Source: Sphingosinicella sp. BN140058
GTDB taxonomy: Bacteria; Pseudomonadota; Alphaproteobacteria; Sphingomonadales; Sphingomonadaceae
Length of the DNA stretch: 64,000 nt
NCBI RefSeq assembly: GCF_004135585.1
Contig: NZ_CP035501.1
Coordinates: forward strand, 2,033,001-2,097,000
Direction: 5' to 3'
Shown: one piece after another, positions 37,317 through 46,404 of the stretch
Layout: each line of letters opens with the position of its first letter
Position numbering within the stretch: position 1 is the stretch's first letter
Notes under the pieces: model-generated
What the model was told of the DNA's origin: nothing
Databases searched by the model: none
The model's input: only the letters and a program-made list of their open reading frames with translations
Translations under genes and position numbers: made by a program

Positions 37317-38044
37317 GCGGCCCGCTCCGCCTCGGGGTCAATATCGACCATGTCGCGACGATCCGGAACGCGCGCGGCGGCGATCATCCGGATCCGGTCC
37401 GCGCCGCTTTTGCCGCCGCCGCGGCCGGCGCGGATGGCATCACCGCCCATCTTCGCGAGGATCGCCGCCACATCCGCGACGAGGATATCAGCGCGCTGAT
37501 GGAGCGCCTCGAAGTGCCGCTCAATCTCGAGATGGCGGCAACCGAGGAGATGCTGGCGATCGCCCTGCGGCATCGGCCCCATGCGGTCTGCATCGTGCCC
37601 GAGAAACGCGAGGAACGGACCACCGAGGGCGGGCTCGATGCCGCGGGGCAGGACAATCATCTGGCGCCGATGATCGCCCGCCTGACCGAGGCAGGCATCC
37701 GCGTCAGCCTGTTCATCGAGCCCGACGCGCGCCAGATCGATGCCGCCATTCGACTGAAGGCGCCCGTCGTCGAGTTCCACACCGGCCTCTACGCCCATCT
37801 CGAAGGCGAGGATCGCGCCGTGGAGCTGCGCCGGATCGCCGATGCCGCCGCGCTTGCCTCCAAGAACGGGATCGAGCCCCATGCCGGGCACGGGCTCACC
37901 TTCGACAACGTCGTGCCGATCGCCGCGATCCCGCAGATTCGCGAACTCAACATCGGCCACTTCCTGATCGGCGAAGCCATCTTCACCGGCCTCGGCGAAA
38001 GCGTCTCCCGAATGCGTGCCCTGATGGCGGAAGCGCGCGAATGA
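37313..38044 (+). CDS. pdxJ: Pyridoxine 5'-phosphate synthase
   Basis: 243-residue TIM barrel condensing 1-deoxyxylulose 5-phosphate with aminoacetone phosphate to [20 protein letters not shown] at the N terminus and [13 protein letters not shown] (catalytic His) are diagnostic, as is [11 protein letters not shown]. Start is GTG 37313 in the overlap with pyrE. It is followed by a 156-bp palindromic element before acpS. Confidence 0.97.
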   Translation: MSGPLRLGVNIDHVATIRNARGGDHPDPVRAAFAAAAAGADGITAHLREDRRHIRDEDISALMERLEVPLNLEMAATEEMLAIALRHRPHAVCIVPEKREERTTEGGLDAAGQDNHLAPMIARLTEAGIRVSLFIEPDARQIDAAIRLKAPVVEFHTGLYAHLEGEDRAVELRRIADAAALASKNGIEPHAGHGLTFDNVVPIAAIPQIRELNIGHFLIGEAIFTGLGESVSRMRALMAEARE

Positions 38045-38063
38045 GGGTGGAGAATGCGCAACA

Positions 38064-38219
38064 TCTCCCTCTCCCCTCGTGGGAGAGGGGTTGGGAAGAG
38101 GGGAAGCGGCCGGTGCGGCTCGACGCCGGTCCGGGCGCTTCAGGGGCCGCCTCAGCGGCATCGGGCCGCTTCGGCGGCCGCCCCCTCTTGCTGCCCTCTG
38201 CCGCAAGAGGAGAGGGAGA
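38064..38219. repeat. Intergenic palindromic repeat element between pdxJ and acpS
   Basis: The element is bounded by inverted ends: TCTCCCTCTCC at 38064-38074 and GGAGAGGGAGA at 38209-38219. Inside are a 9-bp hairpin (CCCTCTCCC 38067-38075, GGGAGAGGG 38081-38089) and an 8-bp inverted repeat (CCTCTTGC 38184-38191, GCAAGAGG 38203-38210). The sequence between is GC-rich without coding potential. It looks like a mobile REP/RPE-like palindromic unit. Its right end places AGGAGAGGGAG just ahead of acpS. Confidence 0.7.
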
Positions 38220-38243
38220 AAATTGCCGATTGGGCCTGGCCGC

Positions 38244-38663
38244 ATGACGATCATCGGCATCGGCTCCGATCTCTGCAACATCGAACGGATCCAGAATTCG
38301 CTCGATCGCTTCGGCGAGCGGTTCGTCAACCGCGTGTTCACCGACAAGGAGCGGCAGAAGGCGGAGAGCCGGCCGTTCACCAAGGCAGGCACTTACGCCA
38401 AAAGGTTCGCCGCCAAGGAAGCCTTCTCCAAGGCGGTCGGCACGGGCTTCAAACGCGGCGTGTTCATGCGCGATATAGGTGTCGTGAACCAACCTTCCGG
38501 CGCCCCGACGCTGGAGCTTACCGGCGGCGCCAAAGCGAGGCTTGACGCAATGACACCCGAAGGCCACTTCGCACAGATCCATTTGACGATGACGGACGAT
38601 CATCCGTTCGCCCAGGCGTTCGTCATCATCACTGCCAGTCCGATTTCGAGGAGCGAAGGGTGA
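38244..38663 (+). CDS. acpS: Holo-[acyl-carrier-protein] synthase
   Basis: 139-residue phosphopantetheinyl transferase activating ACP. Metal-binding Asp in [13 protein letters not shown] and Glu in [14 protein letters not shown] are present. ATG 38244 gives the standard MTIIGIGSD opening but has a weak SD. An in-frame TTG at 38224 lies right after AGGAGAGGGAGAAAA, the edge of the repeat element, and would add six residues. The stop overlaps lepB's GTG. Confidence 0.95.
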   Translation: MTIIGIGSDLCNIERIQNSLDRFGERFVNRVFTDKERQKAESRPFTKAGTYAKRFAAKEAFSKAVGTGFKRGVFMRDIGVVNQPSGAPTLELTGGAKARLDAMTPEGHFAQIHLTMTDDHPFAQAFVIITASPISRSEG

Positions 38664-39565
38664 GCAGCAGCGACCCCGCATTTGCCATGACCGACGAGAG
38701 ACAGCCGACGGCGACAGAGGCGCCCGCCACCGCTCCCGCCAAGAAGGAGGGCACCGATTGGTGGGCCGAGTTCAAGGCGATCTTCTGGCTGGTTCTCGCC
38801 GTGCTGGCGATCCACAGCTTCATCGCCAAGCCTTTCTACATCCCGTCGGAATCGATGATGCCGGGGCTGCTCAAGGGCGATCGGCTGGTAGTCACCAAAT
38901 ATCCGTACGGCTGGTCCTGGGTGTCGCCGAGCTTCCACATCCTGCCCCAGATGCACGGCAGGCTGTTCGGGCGCATGCCGACGCCGGGCGACGTCGTCAT
39001 CCTGACGCCGCCGGGCGCCACGTCCGATTACATCAAGCGGGTGATCGCGGTCCCCGGCGACACCGTCGAGATGGTCGCCGGTCAGCTCTACATCAACGGC
39101 AAGCCGGTGAAGCGGGAGCGCCGCCCGCCGATGCGCGTGCCGGTCGATGCCAACGTGCCCTGCGTGTTCGGCGAGGCCCAGGATTTCCGGGTGCAAGGCG
39201 ATGACGGCAAGCTCTACTGCGAAGTGCCGGTGGTGCGCGAGACCTTGGCCAATGGTCGCTCGTTCGACACGATCGATCTCGGCTACAATCCCATGGTCGA
39301 CGACGTTCCCAAGATCACCATCCCCGAAGACCATGTCTGGGTGATGGGCGACAATCGCGACAAGTCGGCCGACAGCCGCGTCCCGGTTGCGGAGCAGGGC
39401 TTCGGCGGACCCGCGGCCTGGGAAAATATCGGCGGCCGCGCCGAGTTCATCACCTTCTCGCTCGACGGCACCACCCAATATCTGAACCCGATCAGCTGGT
39501 TCACGGCATTGCGGAGCGGCCGCGCTGGCACGTCGCTCCGCCCCGCGGAAGGCAAGGCACAATGA
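38660..39565 (+). CDS. lepB: Signal peptidase I
   Basis: 301-residue membrane-bound Ser-Lys protease removing signal peptides. Catalytic Ser65 in [10 protein letters not shown] and Lys126 in [12 protein letters not shown]; box E is [13 protein letters not shown]. One membrane helix near 40-55. GTG 38660 overlaps the acpS stop (GTGA); an ATG at 38687 is an alternative. Overlaps the following transporter gene by ATGA. The frequent neighbours rnc and era are not present here. Confidence 0.95.
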   Translation: MSSSDPAFAMTDERQPTATEAPATAPAKKEGTDWWAEFKAIFWLVLAVLAIHSFIAKPFYIPSESMMPGLLKGDRLVVTKYPYGWSWVSPSFHILPQMHGRLFGRMPTPGDVVILTPPGATSDYIKRVIAVPGDTVEMVAGQLYINGKPVKRERRPPMRVPVDANVPCVFGEAQDFRVQGDDGKLYCEVPVVRETLANGRSFDTIDLGYNPMVDDVPKITIPEDHVWVMGDNRDKSADSRVPVAEQGFGGPAAWENIGGRAEFITFSLDGTTQYLNPISWFTALRSGRAGTSLRPAEGKAQ

Positions 39566-40620
39566 GCGACGGGCCCGGTGGTCACGTCGAGCAACCGGGC
39601 CCGACGGAACTTCGCGATCCCCTGATCAGGCAGGAGATGAAGCGTGCCGGCGTCTGGTTCGGCATGGGCCTGGCGATACTCGGCGTCATTTTCCTCGCCC
39701 AACCCCTGCTGCTGATCTTCGCCGGCATCGTGCTTGCCTCGATGCTCGACGGCGGCACCCGTCTGCTCGGCCGGGTGCTGCCGATCGGACGCGGCTGGCG
39801 GCTGACCATCGTCACGCTCGCCGCCGTCGCTTTCATCATCTGGACTTGCTACTTCGCCGGCAGTTCGCTGATGGGCGAAGCGGAGCGCCTTCGTGAGGCG
39901 ATTACTCTGCAGGCGAATCGCGTGCTTGCCTGGGGACACTCGCTCGGCGTGATGCAGGGCGGTGCCAAGATCGACCAGCTGAGCGGCCAGTTGATGGGCA
40001 CGCTCGGCCGCCTCGGTTCGGCGGTGAGCAGCGCGCTCGGCGCGATCACCAGCTTCGTCATGATCCTGGTGATCGGCATCTTCGTCGCGGTAGAGCCGCG
40101 GCTCTACCAGCGCGGCTTCGCCTGGATGCTGCCGCTGCGCTCTCGCGACAGCTTCTATACCACGGCCGCGACCATGGGCTTCACCTTGCGCCGGCTGATG
40201 GCGGGGCGTCTGGTCGGCATGGCGGTGGAAGGCGTCGGCACCTGGCTGCTGCTGATGGTCGGCGGCGTGCCGATGGCCGCCTTGCTCGGCATCCTCACCG
40301 GCCTGCTCGCCTTCATCCCCAATATCGGGGCGATCGTTTCGGGCGCCCTGATCGTGCTGGCCGGCTTCAGCGTCTCCATGAATGCCGGCCTTTGGGCGAT
40401 CGCAGTCTACCTCATCGTGCAGCTCGTCGACGGCTATCTGATCGTGCCGTACGTCGCGCGCAGGACGGTCGATCTCGCCCCGGCCCTTGTCCTCGGCGCC
40501 CAGCTTCTGCTCGGCGCGTTGTTCGGGCTCATGGGCCTGGCCCTGGCCGACCCGATCGTCGCGATGATCAAGGTCGCGCTCGAGCGCCACTCGGAAGAGA
40601 AATCCGACAGGGAATCCTGA
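39562..40620 (+). CDS. AI-2E family transporter (PerM/YdiK-like)
   Basis: 352-residue polytopic membrane protein with about eight helices in the 2-3-3 arrangement of the AI-2E exporter (UPF0118) family. Conserved features are the GVPMAALLGILTGLLAFIPNIGA segment and QLVDGYLIVPYVARR. Substrate is unknown; members move small molecules or Na+/H+. Its ATG overlaps the lepB stop, which puts it in the pyrE-pdxJ-acpS-lepB transcript. The 40621-40823 gap after it shows nothing clear. Confidence 0.9.
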   Translation: MSDGPGGHVEQPGPTELRDPLIRQEMKRAGVWFGMGLAILGVIFLAQPLLLIFAGIVLASMLDGGTRLLGRVLPIGRGWRLTIVTLAAVAFIIWTCYFAGSSLMGEAERLREAITLQANRVLAWGHSLGVMQGGAKIDQLSGQLMGTLGRLGSAVSSALGAITSFVMILVIGIFVAVEPRLYQRGFAWMLPLRSRDSFYTTAATMGFTLRRLMAGRLVGMAVEGVGTWLLLMVGGVPMAALLGILTGLLAFIPNIGAIVSGALIVLAGFSVSMNAGLWAIAVYLIVQLVDGYLIVPYVARRTVDLAPALVLGAQLLLGALFGLMGLALADPIVAMIKVALERHSEEKSDRES

Positions 40621-40823
40621 TCGTGAACCGGATCTCGTGAGGCGGGTCAGGCCACGGCCTCATCGCGCGACGGCGCTAATCATCTAGGCTGGAGCGTTCA
40701 TCCGACCTGCGATTCGACCCGGTTCAAAGGATTACCGGCCGAGTCGTGGCGGCCGAGGAACGCCTGCCTCGGCGGTCAGCGGACGGGCGTATCTGGGGCG
40801 CCCGGTGGGCACCCCATCCGCCG

Positions 40824-41399
40824 TCACTCGCCGCCGGGGCCGCCCGGCATGCCTCCACCGGGCGCGCCGCCACCGCCTGGGGCGCCGCCCTGCATCTGCT
40901 GCATCTGCTGCTGCATCATCATCTGGCGGACCGTTGCCTCCGGCAGGAACTCGAGCAACTCCACATCGAACTCGAGCGTCGAGTTCGGCGGGATCGCGCC
41001 CTGCCCTTCGCTGCCGTAGCCAAGCTCGGGCGGGATGCGGAACTGATATTTGGCGCCCTTGCGCATCAGCTTGAGGCCTTCTGTGAAGCCCTTGACGAGC
41101 GCGCCGTCGGCGAGTGGCATCGGCGTCGGCTGGCGGCCCTCATTGCTGTCGAAAATCGTGCCGTCGGACAGTCGACCGGTATAAATGACCAACGCGATGT
41201 CTGTGGAGGTCGGGCTTGCGCCCTCGCCTTCTTTGATGACCCGGTACTGGAGGCCCGAAGCCGTTTTCTGGAGAACCTGGTGCGCGGTCCCCGCCCAGGC
41301 CACTCCGGCCGCGAGCAGCGACAGCAGGATCAGCCCGAGCCAGAGCTTCAGGACCGAGCCCTTCCGGATCGGACGGAGCGGAACGGCGGTGACCGACAT
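40824..41399 (-). CDS. FKBP-type peptidyl-prolyl isomerase, membrane anchored
   Basis: 191-residue protein. A single helix (about 17-37, LWLGLILLSLLAAGVAWAG) exports and probably anchors it. The FKBP domain (about 48-152) has SGLQYRVIKEGEG, VIYTGRLSDGTIFDS and IPPELGYGSEGQGAIPPNS. A tail of Gln/Met followed by Gly/Pro repeats ends the protein. It assists periplasmic folding. It lies downstream of rpsU but a strong terminator stands between. Confidence 0.92.
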   Translation of the reverse strand: MSVTAVPLRPIRKGSVLKLWLGLILLSLLAAGVAWAGTAHQVLQKTASGLQYRVIKEGEGASPTSTDIALVIYTGRLSDGTIFDSNEGRQPTPMPLADGALVKGFTEGLKLMRKGAKYQFRIPPELGYGSEGQGAIPPNSTLEFDVELLEFLPEATVRQMMMQQQMQQMQGGAPGGGGAPGGGMPGGPGGE

Positions 41400-41417
41400 G
41401 ACGATTCCCTCGAAAAT

Positions 41418-41504
41418 GAAAAAAGGGGCGGCGGTGGAAGGTCGTCGTGCCCGGCACGACGGAGAGCTGCCGCGCAGCTCTCACCTACCCACTATCGCCG
41501 CCCC
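41418..41504 (-). terminator. Branched (three-way junction) terminator after rpsU
   Basis: On the minus strand an outer stem (9 bp GGGGCGGCG/CGCCGCCCC plus 4 bp GTGG/CCAC, separated by a 3-nt bulge, arms 41489-41504 and 41425-41437) encloses two perfect hairpins, 41462-41482 (9 bp) and 41443-41461 (8 bp). The outer stem ends directly in six T. The position right after rpsU supports an intrinsic terminator with an unusual fold. Confidence 0.85.
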
Positions 41505-41548
41505 TGATCTTGGCAAGCCTGCAATCGGCAGCCCGGGCTGAGCCGGAC

Positions 41549-41755
41549 TTAACGAACGCCGTCGCGCTCGGCCCGCTTGCGCTCGAGCTTGCGCGCCCGG
41601 CGAATCGCAGCGGCACGCTCGCGCGCGCGCTTCTCGGACGGCTTCTCGTAGTGACGACGCAGCTTCATCTCGCGATAGACGCCTTCACGCTGCAGCTTCT
41701 TCTTGAGGGCGCGCAGCGCCTGGTCGACATTGTTGTCGCGAACGAGGATTTGCAT
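41549..41755 (-). CDS. rpsU: 30S ribosomal protein S21
   Basis: 68-residue basic ribosomal protein opening with [20 protein letters not shown] and ending in the Arg/Lys-rich [16 protein letters not shown]. Length and motifs match alphaproteobacterial S21. S21 levels can tune initiation on SD-poor mRNAs. It is monocistronic in appearance, with a strong terminator, and the 41756-41968 gap carries its promoter (AT-rich patch around 41826-41842). Confidence 0.96.
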   Translation of the reverse strand: MQILVRDNNVDQALRALKKKLQREGVYREMKLRRHYEKPSEKRARERAAAIRRARKLERKRAERDGVR

Positions 41756-41968
41756 AAGCGGTCGTCACTCTCCGTTAAATGGGTCAAGGCGGCGGCCCTC
41801 AACGACGCGCCTCCAGATCAAGCCATCAAAGCATTAAATAAGGTTCGCCGCAGGACATAGCCTGCGCCGCACGGGCCGCCCGTTACCAGCGGGGCCGCCC
41901 GATTTCAAGCTTCGATTCCAGGCGCAACCCCTTGATAAGAGAGTCGGACCGCTCCGGAAAGCGCCCGA

Positions 41969-42784
41969 TCAGGGATCGAGATCCTCGAATCGGGCCGCGG
42001 ACCTGGCGAGCCGCGCCTCGAGCGCGACTCCAAGATCGGCGCTGACGAGGGCGCCTGCATTCCACATCGCGACATGGCGCAGCCCGTCCTCCACCGTCCG
42101 TCCGCGACTGTAATTGAGGCTCATCTTGGCGCCGGCGACGGCGAGCGGCGATTTCTCGGCAATCGTCCGGGCCATATCGAGCGCAGCGGCGAGCACCGAG
42201 TCGCGGCTCTCGCAGAGCCGGTTGACGAGGCCGAGCCGCGCTGCCTCGGCCGCTTCCACGCGCCGGCCGGTATAGACGAGTTCCCGCACGATGCCGTGCG
42301 GGATGAGATGGCCCAGGCGCTGCAGCGTGCCGAGATCGGCGGTGATCGCGACGTCTACTTCGGCAATCGCGAAATAGGCGTCGGCCGATGCGAGGCGGAT
42401 GTCGCAGGCGCTGGCGAGGTCCACACCGGCGCCGATGCAACCGCCATGCACGGCCGCGATCACCGGCGGCCGCGCCGCTTCGATGGCGCTGAACGCATCC
42501 TGCAGGCGCTGAATATCGCGCAGCCGCCTTTCGGTGCCGCGGCCATGATCGCCGCCATGGCCGAACTGGGTAATCGCGTATTGAAGGTCGATGCCGGCGG
42601 TGAAATGACGTCCCTCGCCCGAAAGCACGATCGCACGCACCGTGGCATCGCTGCCGAGGCTGCGGAAGGTCTCGCCGATCGCCGTGAACATGGCCTCGTC
42701 CATGGCGTTCATCTTGTCGCCGCGTGCCAGTTCGACCGCGGCGACCCCGCCCTGCCGATCGACCCGGATCCTTTCGCTTCCCAT
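41969..42784 (-). CDS. Crotonase; delta3,5-delta2,4-dienoyl-CoA isomerase-like
   Basis: 271-residue enoyl-CoA hydratase/isomerase family protein. Oxyanion-hole segments are RHFTAGIDL and HGGCIGAGVDLASACDIR. Acidic residues in AEVDVAITADLGTLQRL match the Glu/Asp pair of ECH1-type dienoyl-CoA isomerases, which handle unsaturated fatty acids with odd-numbered double bonds. Hydratase activity is less likely. Divergent from the [2Fe-2S] gene with only 29 bases between starts. Confidence 0.88.
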   Translation of the reverse strand: MGSERIRVDRQGGVAAVELARGDKMNAMDEAMFTAIGETFRSLGSDATVRAIVLSGEGRHFTAGIDLQYAITQFGHGGDHGRGTERRLRDIQRLQDAFSAIEAARPPVIAAVHGGCIGAGVDLASACDIRLASADAYFAIAEVDVAITADLGTLQRLGHLIPHGIVRELVYTGRRVEAAEAARLGLVNRLCESRDSVLAAALDMARTIAEKSPLAVAGAKMSLNYSRGRTVEDGLRHVAMWNAGALVSADLGVALEARLARSAARFEDLDP

Positions 42785-42813
42785 CGCCTGCTCTCTCCCG
42801 TTAAGAGCCTGTC

Positions 42814-43371
42814 ATGACGCGCTTCACGGTGAACGGCCAGCCCATCGAATACCGGCTGGATCCGGACACGCCCCTGCTCTGGGCGCTGCGCGACGCTTCC
42901 AATCTCACCGGAACCAAATATGGCTGCGGCACCGGCCAGTGCGGGGCCTGCACCGTGCATGTCGACGGCCGCGCGGTGCGCAGCTGTCAGATGCCGATCG
43001 GACGACTGGAAGGCAGCTTCGTCACCACCATCGAAGCCTTGTCGCCCGATCGTTCGCACCCGATCCAGCAGGCCTGGGTTGCCGAGTCGGTGCCCCAATG
43101 CGGCTTCTGCCAGCCGGGAATGATCATGGCCGCCGCCGCGTTGCTCGAGCAGAATGGCGCGCCGAGCGACGCCGACATCGACGCGGCGATCACCAACCTC
43201 TGCCCGTGCGGGACCTATCCCAGGATCCGCGAGGCGATTCGCAGGGCGGCGCGGGTGCGCGGCGGCCAGGAACAGATTTCGGCGGCACCGCCGCCCGACA
43301 TCGATCCCTGCGACGCCGCGCGCCGGGTGCCGGCGCTCGATGCCGGCGGTGCCCCGGCACGGCGGCGGTAG
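42814..43371 (+). CDS. Orphan [2Fe-2S] small subunit of a xanthine-oxidase-type hydroxylase
   Basis: 185-residue protein with two [2Fe-2S] sites: plant-ferredoxin-type Cys38, Cys43, Cys46 and Cys58, and the all-helical site Cys96, Cys99, Cys130 and Cys132 ([18 protein letters not shown]). The best family match is the IorA/aldehyde dehydrogenase small subunit, which passes electrons from a molybdopterin large subunit. No large subunit is next to it; the following gene is RcnB-like. A 45-residue Pro/Ala/Arg tail is unusual. It may work with a partner coded elsewhere. Confidence 0.88.
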   Translation: MTRFTVNGQPIEYRLDPDTPLLWALRDASNLTGTKYGCGTGQCGACTVHVDGRAVRSCQMPIGRLEGSFVTTIEALSPDRSHPIQQAWVAESVPQCGFCQPGMIMAAAALLEQNGAPSDADIDAAITNLCPCGTYPRIREAIRRAARVRGGQEQISAAPPPDIDPCDAARRVPALDAGGAPARRR

Positions 43372-43477
43372 CTTTCGGAACGTTGTCGAACCGGTTCAGC
43401 CACGGCTCATCGACATTGCGGCACAAGTCGTCATTATCGCAGGGCGGCTTTTCGCCGGGCGGAGACAGGAGTGTTCG

Positions 43478-44335
43478 ATGCGTAAGGCATTGATCGGATT
43501 GGTGATGTCGGCAACGGTGCTTACCCCCGTGGCCGCGGAAGCGCAAAATCACGGCGGCAGCCGGGCCGAGCGCATCCAGCAACGTTACGAGCGGCAGGGC
43601 GAGCGCAATCAGGCACGCGTCGAGGCCCGGCAGCAACGGCAGGCGGTCCGCCAGGAACGTCAGGACGTGCGGCAGCAGCGCGTCGAAGCGCCTCGGCAGG
43701 CGCCGGTGCAGGTGCAGGGCAACCAGGGCGTCGACCAGCGCTCGGCGTCCAACTGGCAGAGCGGAGAGCGGCGGCGTGGCGAAGGGGGCGCCCGGCGCGA
43801 GGCCTATCGTCAGCGGATCGACGCGACTCGCGAAGCGTCGCAGCGCAGCGCGGAAGGTCTGGATCCCCGCTATCAGCGGCAGGCGGCGCGGAACCAGCAG
43901 CGCTACGAGGAGCGGCTTCGCGACCAGCGCCGCGACCGCCGCGACGATCGCCGCGATTGGCGCAACGACCGCCGGGACGACCGCCGGGGTTGGCAGAACG
44001 ACCGCGGGGATTATCGGCAGGCGCAGCGTTGGGACCGCCAGTGGCGCAACGATCGGCGGTACGATTGGCAGAATTATCGCTACGCCCACCGCGATCTCTA
44101 CCGGATCGGACGCTATTACTCGCCCTATCGTGATCACAGCTACAGCCGTCTGTCGATCGGCTTCTCGCTCGGCTCCGGCTTCTACGGCGATCGCTACTGG
44201 ATCAGCGATCCCTGGCAGTATCGCTTGCCGCCGGCTTATGCCGGCACGCGCTGGGTCCGCTATTATGACGACGTGCTGCTCGTCGACATGTATACCGGCG
44301 AGGTGATCGACGCGATCTACGACTTCTTCTGGTAA
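43478..44335 (+). CDS. RcnB-family periplasmic protein with long Arg/Gln coiled region
   Basis: 285-residue protein with signal peptide (MRKALIGLVMSATVLTPVAAEA). Residues 25-200 are a low-complexity Arg/Gln/Asp region with repeated RDDRRDWRNDRR-like units. The C-terminal 60 residues match the RcnB domain: WISDPWQYRLPPAYAGTRWVRYYDDVLLVD then GEVIDAIYDFFW. RcnB proteins are linked to nickel/cobalt homeostasis, but most alphaproteobacterial members are uncharacterised. ATG 43478 with AGGAG upstream. Terminator at 44364. Confidence 0.86.
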   Translation: MRKALIGLVMSATVLTPVAAEAQNHGGSRAERIQQRYERQGERNQARVEARQQRQAVRQERQDVRQQRVEAPRQAPVQVQGNQGVDQRSASNWQSGERRRGEGGARREAYRQRIDATREASQRSAEGLDPRYQRQAARNQQRYEERLRDQRRDRRDDRRDWRNDRRDDRRGWQNDRGDYRQAQRWDRQWRNDRRYDWQNYRYAHRDLYRIGRYYSPYRDHSYSRLSIGFSLGSGFYGDRYWISDPWQYRLPPAYAGTRWVRYYDDVLLVDMYTGEVIDAIYDFFW

Positions 44336-44363
44336 GCGGTCACGCCGCAGATCGAAGGATCGG

Positions 44364-44394
44364 AAGCCCGGGGCGCATGCGCTCCGGGCTTTTC
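44364..44394 (+). terminator. Rho-independent terminator after the RcnB-like gene
   Basis: AAGCCCGG (44364-44371) pairs with CCGGGCTT (44384-44391), the loop contains a further CGCATGCG palindrome, and TTTTC follows. Confidence 0.85.
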
Positions 44395-44448
44395 GCTTGC
44401 CAGCGCCGGGCGGCGCCAGCATGAAAAGAGCGTTTCCGGAGGGTCTTG

Positions 44449-45714
44449 ATGCGCTTTCTCGCTTTCGCCGCCGCCTGCCTGATCGCCTCGCCCGCTGCGG
44501 CCGAGATCCTCGTGATCCATGCCGGCCATCTGCTTTCGGATCCGGCGCGCGCCGTCGCCGGACCTTCCACGATCACCGTCGCGGACGGCCGGATCACAGC
44601 GATCGATGCGGGGCTGACGCCGCCGCCGGCCGGTGCCCGCCTGATCGATCTTTCGTCCAAGACGGTGCTGCCGGGCCTCATCGACACCCATGTCCATCTC
44701 TCCGGTGATCCCGGATCCGATTATCGCGACGAAGCGGTCAACAGCGACGAATATGCGACCCTGGTCGGGGCCAGGAACGCGCGGATCACCGCGCTGGCCG
44801 GCTTCACCACAGTCCGGGATCTCGGATCGCCGCCGCTGGTCGGCTTCGCCTTGCGCCGCGCAACCGCGGAAGGTGCCATCCCAGGCCCGCGGATCGTGTC
44901 GTCGGGGCCTGCCATCTCGACCATCGGCGGCCATGGTGACGTTTCCGGGTTCCGGCCCGAAGTGGTCGCGGTGCTGGGCGCGAACAACACCTGCACCGGT
45001 CCGGAGCAATGCGCCGCCCGCGTGCGCGAATTCTCCCGGGCCGGCGCCGACCTGATCAAGATCACTGCAACCGGCGGCGTCCTGTCCCAGCAGGCGCGCG
45101 GCCTCGGCCAGCATTTCACCGACGCCGAGATGAAGGCGATCGTCGACACCGCCCACGGCCTTGGCCTCAAGGTGGCCGCGCATGCCCACAGCGCCCGCGG
45201 CATCGAGGCCGCCGCCCGCGCCGGCGTCGATTCGATCGAGCACGGCACCTTCGCCGATGCCAAGGCGATCCAGGCGATGAAGACCGGCGGCGCGACATTG
45301 GTGCCGACCCTGATGGCGTTCACCGGCATTCGTGAGCGGCTCGGCAAGGGCGTCTACACGCCGGCGGTCGAGGCCAAGGTCCGCGAGACGCTGAGCGAAG
45401 TCGGCAAGGCGGCGCGCGCGGCGCGGGCCGCCGGCGTGCCGGTGGTGTTCGGCACCGACGCGGCGGTGTTCGAACATGGCCGCAACGCTCAGGAGTTCGG
45501 CCTTTTGGTCGATCAGGCCGGGATGAGCCCGGCCGAGGCGATCGCGTCCGCGACCACGGGGGCGGCGCGGTTGCTCGGCATGGACAACGAGATCGGGCGG
45601 ATCGCGCCGGGCTATTCGGCGGACATCATCGCGGTGAGCGGCGATCCGCTCCGCGACGTGCATGCGCTGGAGAGGGTGGACTTCGTGATGGTGAGAGGAC
45701 GGACGATCCAATGA
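44449..45714 (+). CDS. Secreted metal-dependent amidohydrolase (prolidase/imidazolonepropionase-like)
   Basis: 421-residue protein with signal peptide (MRFLAFAAACLIASPAAA). The amidohydrolase barrel has HxH in LIDTHVHLSGDP, Lys in ADLIKITATGG, His in VAAHAHSARG and DSIEHGT, and Asp in VFGTDAAVFEHG. These fit the Sgx9260/Xaa-Pro or Xaa-Arg dipeptidase group (Caulobacter-type) of periplasmic enzymes. ATG 44449 follows GGAGGG. Its stop overlaps the next gene's ATG (ATGA). Confidence 0.9.
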   Translation: MRFLAFAAACLIASPAAAEILVIHAGHLLSDPARAVAGPSTITVADGRITAIDAGLTPPPAGARLIDLSSKTVLPGLIDTHVHLSGDPGSDYRDEAVNSDEYATLVGARNARITALAGFTTVRDLGSPPLVGFALRRATAEGAIPGPRIVSSGPAISTIGGHGDVSGFRPEVVAVLGANNTCTGPEQCAARVREFSRAGADLIKITATGGVLSQQARGLGQHFTDAEMKAIVDTAHGLGLKVAAHAHSARGIEAAARAGVDSIEHGTFADAKAIQAMKTGGATLVPTLMAFTGIRERLGKGVYTPAVEAKVRETLSEVGKAARAARAAGVPVVFGTDAAVFEHGRNAQEFGLLVDQAGMSPAEAIASATTGAARLLGMDNEIGRIAPGYSADIIAVSGDPLRDVHALERVDFVMVRGRTIQ

Positions 45715-46391
45715 ACAGCGTGGTTGGAGATCCCTACGCGCTCTATCGGATGCAGATCGGCGCGTGGGTGAAGGATCGGATGAAGCGGACCGCCAACGTC
45801 CTCCAGATCCCGGCGAAGGGCCTCGACATCTTCGTCGTGCGCGATCTGCTGACCCGCAGCGAGTGCGAGCAGGTGATGAAGCTGATCGACAAGGATCGCA
45901 TTCCCTCGGGCCTGCTCTCCCCGAGCGGCGATCCGGAATTCCGCACCAGCGAGAGCTGTCATCTGAGGATGAGCGATCCGATCAACGTGCAGGTGCAGAA
46001 CAAGATCAATCATCTCACCGGCATCCAGCCTGCGCATGGGGAGACCATCCAGGGGCAGCGCTACGCGCCCGGCCAGCAGTTCAAGCCGCACAACGATTAT
46101 TTCCATCCCGGCACCGATTATTGGGACGACATGCAGCTGAGCGGCGGCCAGCGCACCTGGACGGCAATGGTATTCCTGAACGACGTCGAAGCCGGCGGCC
46201 AGACCTGGTTCCCGGACGCCAACGTCCGGGTCACGCCCCGCCAGGGCAATCTGCTGCTGTGGAACAACATGGACGAATACGGGCAACCGAATCCCTATTC
46301 GCTGCACAGCGGCATGCCGGTCGAGGCGGGCGTCAAATATGTGATCACCAAATGGTATCGCGAGCGTCCATGGACGCCGCTGCCCGCCTGA
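45711..46391 (+). CDS. 2OG-Fe(II) oxygenase, prolyl 4-hydroxylase type
   Basis: 226-residue dioxygenase. The iron triad is His127-x-Asp129 (FKPHNDYFHP) and His199 (YSLHSGMPVEAG), with Lys209 binding 2-oxoglutarate. The domain belongs to the P4Hc family that hydroxylates peptidyl proline. Translationally coupled to the amidohydrolase upstream; a joint function in proline-containing peptides is an inference. No signal peptide, so the two products act in different compartments. Confidence 0.9.
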   Translation: MNSVVGDPYALYRMQIGAWVKDRMKRTANVLQIPAKGLDIFVVRDLLTRSECEQVMKLIDKDRIPSGLLSPSGDPEFRTSESCHLRMSDPINVQVQNKINHLTGIQPAHGETIQGQRYAPGQQFKPHNDYFHPGTDYWDDMQLSGGQRTWTAMVFLNDVEAGGQTWFPDANVRVTPRQGNLLLWNNMDEYGQPNPYSLHSGMPVEAGVKYVITKWYRERPWTPLPA

Positions 46392-46404
46392 GCGCGGGAG
46401 CAGA

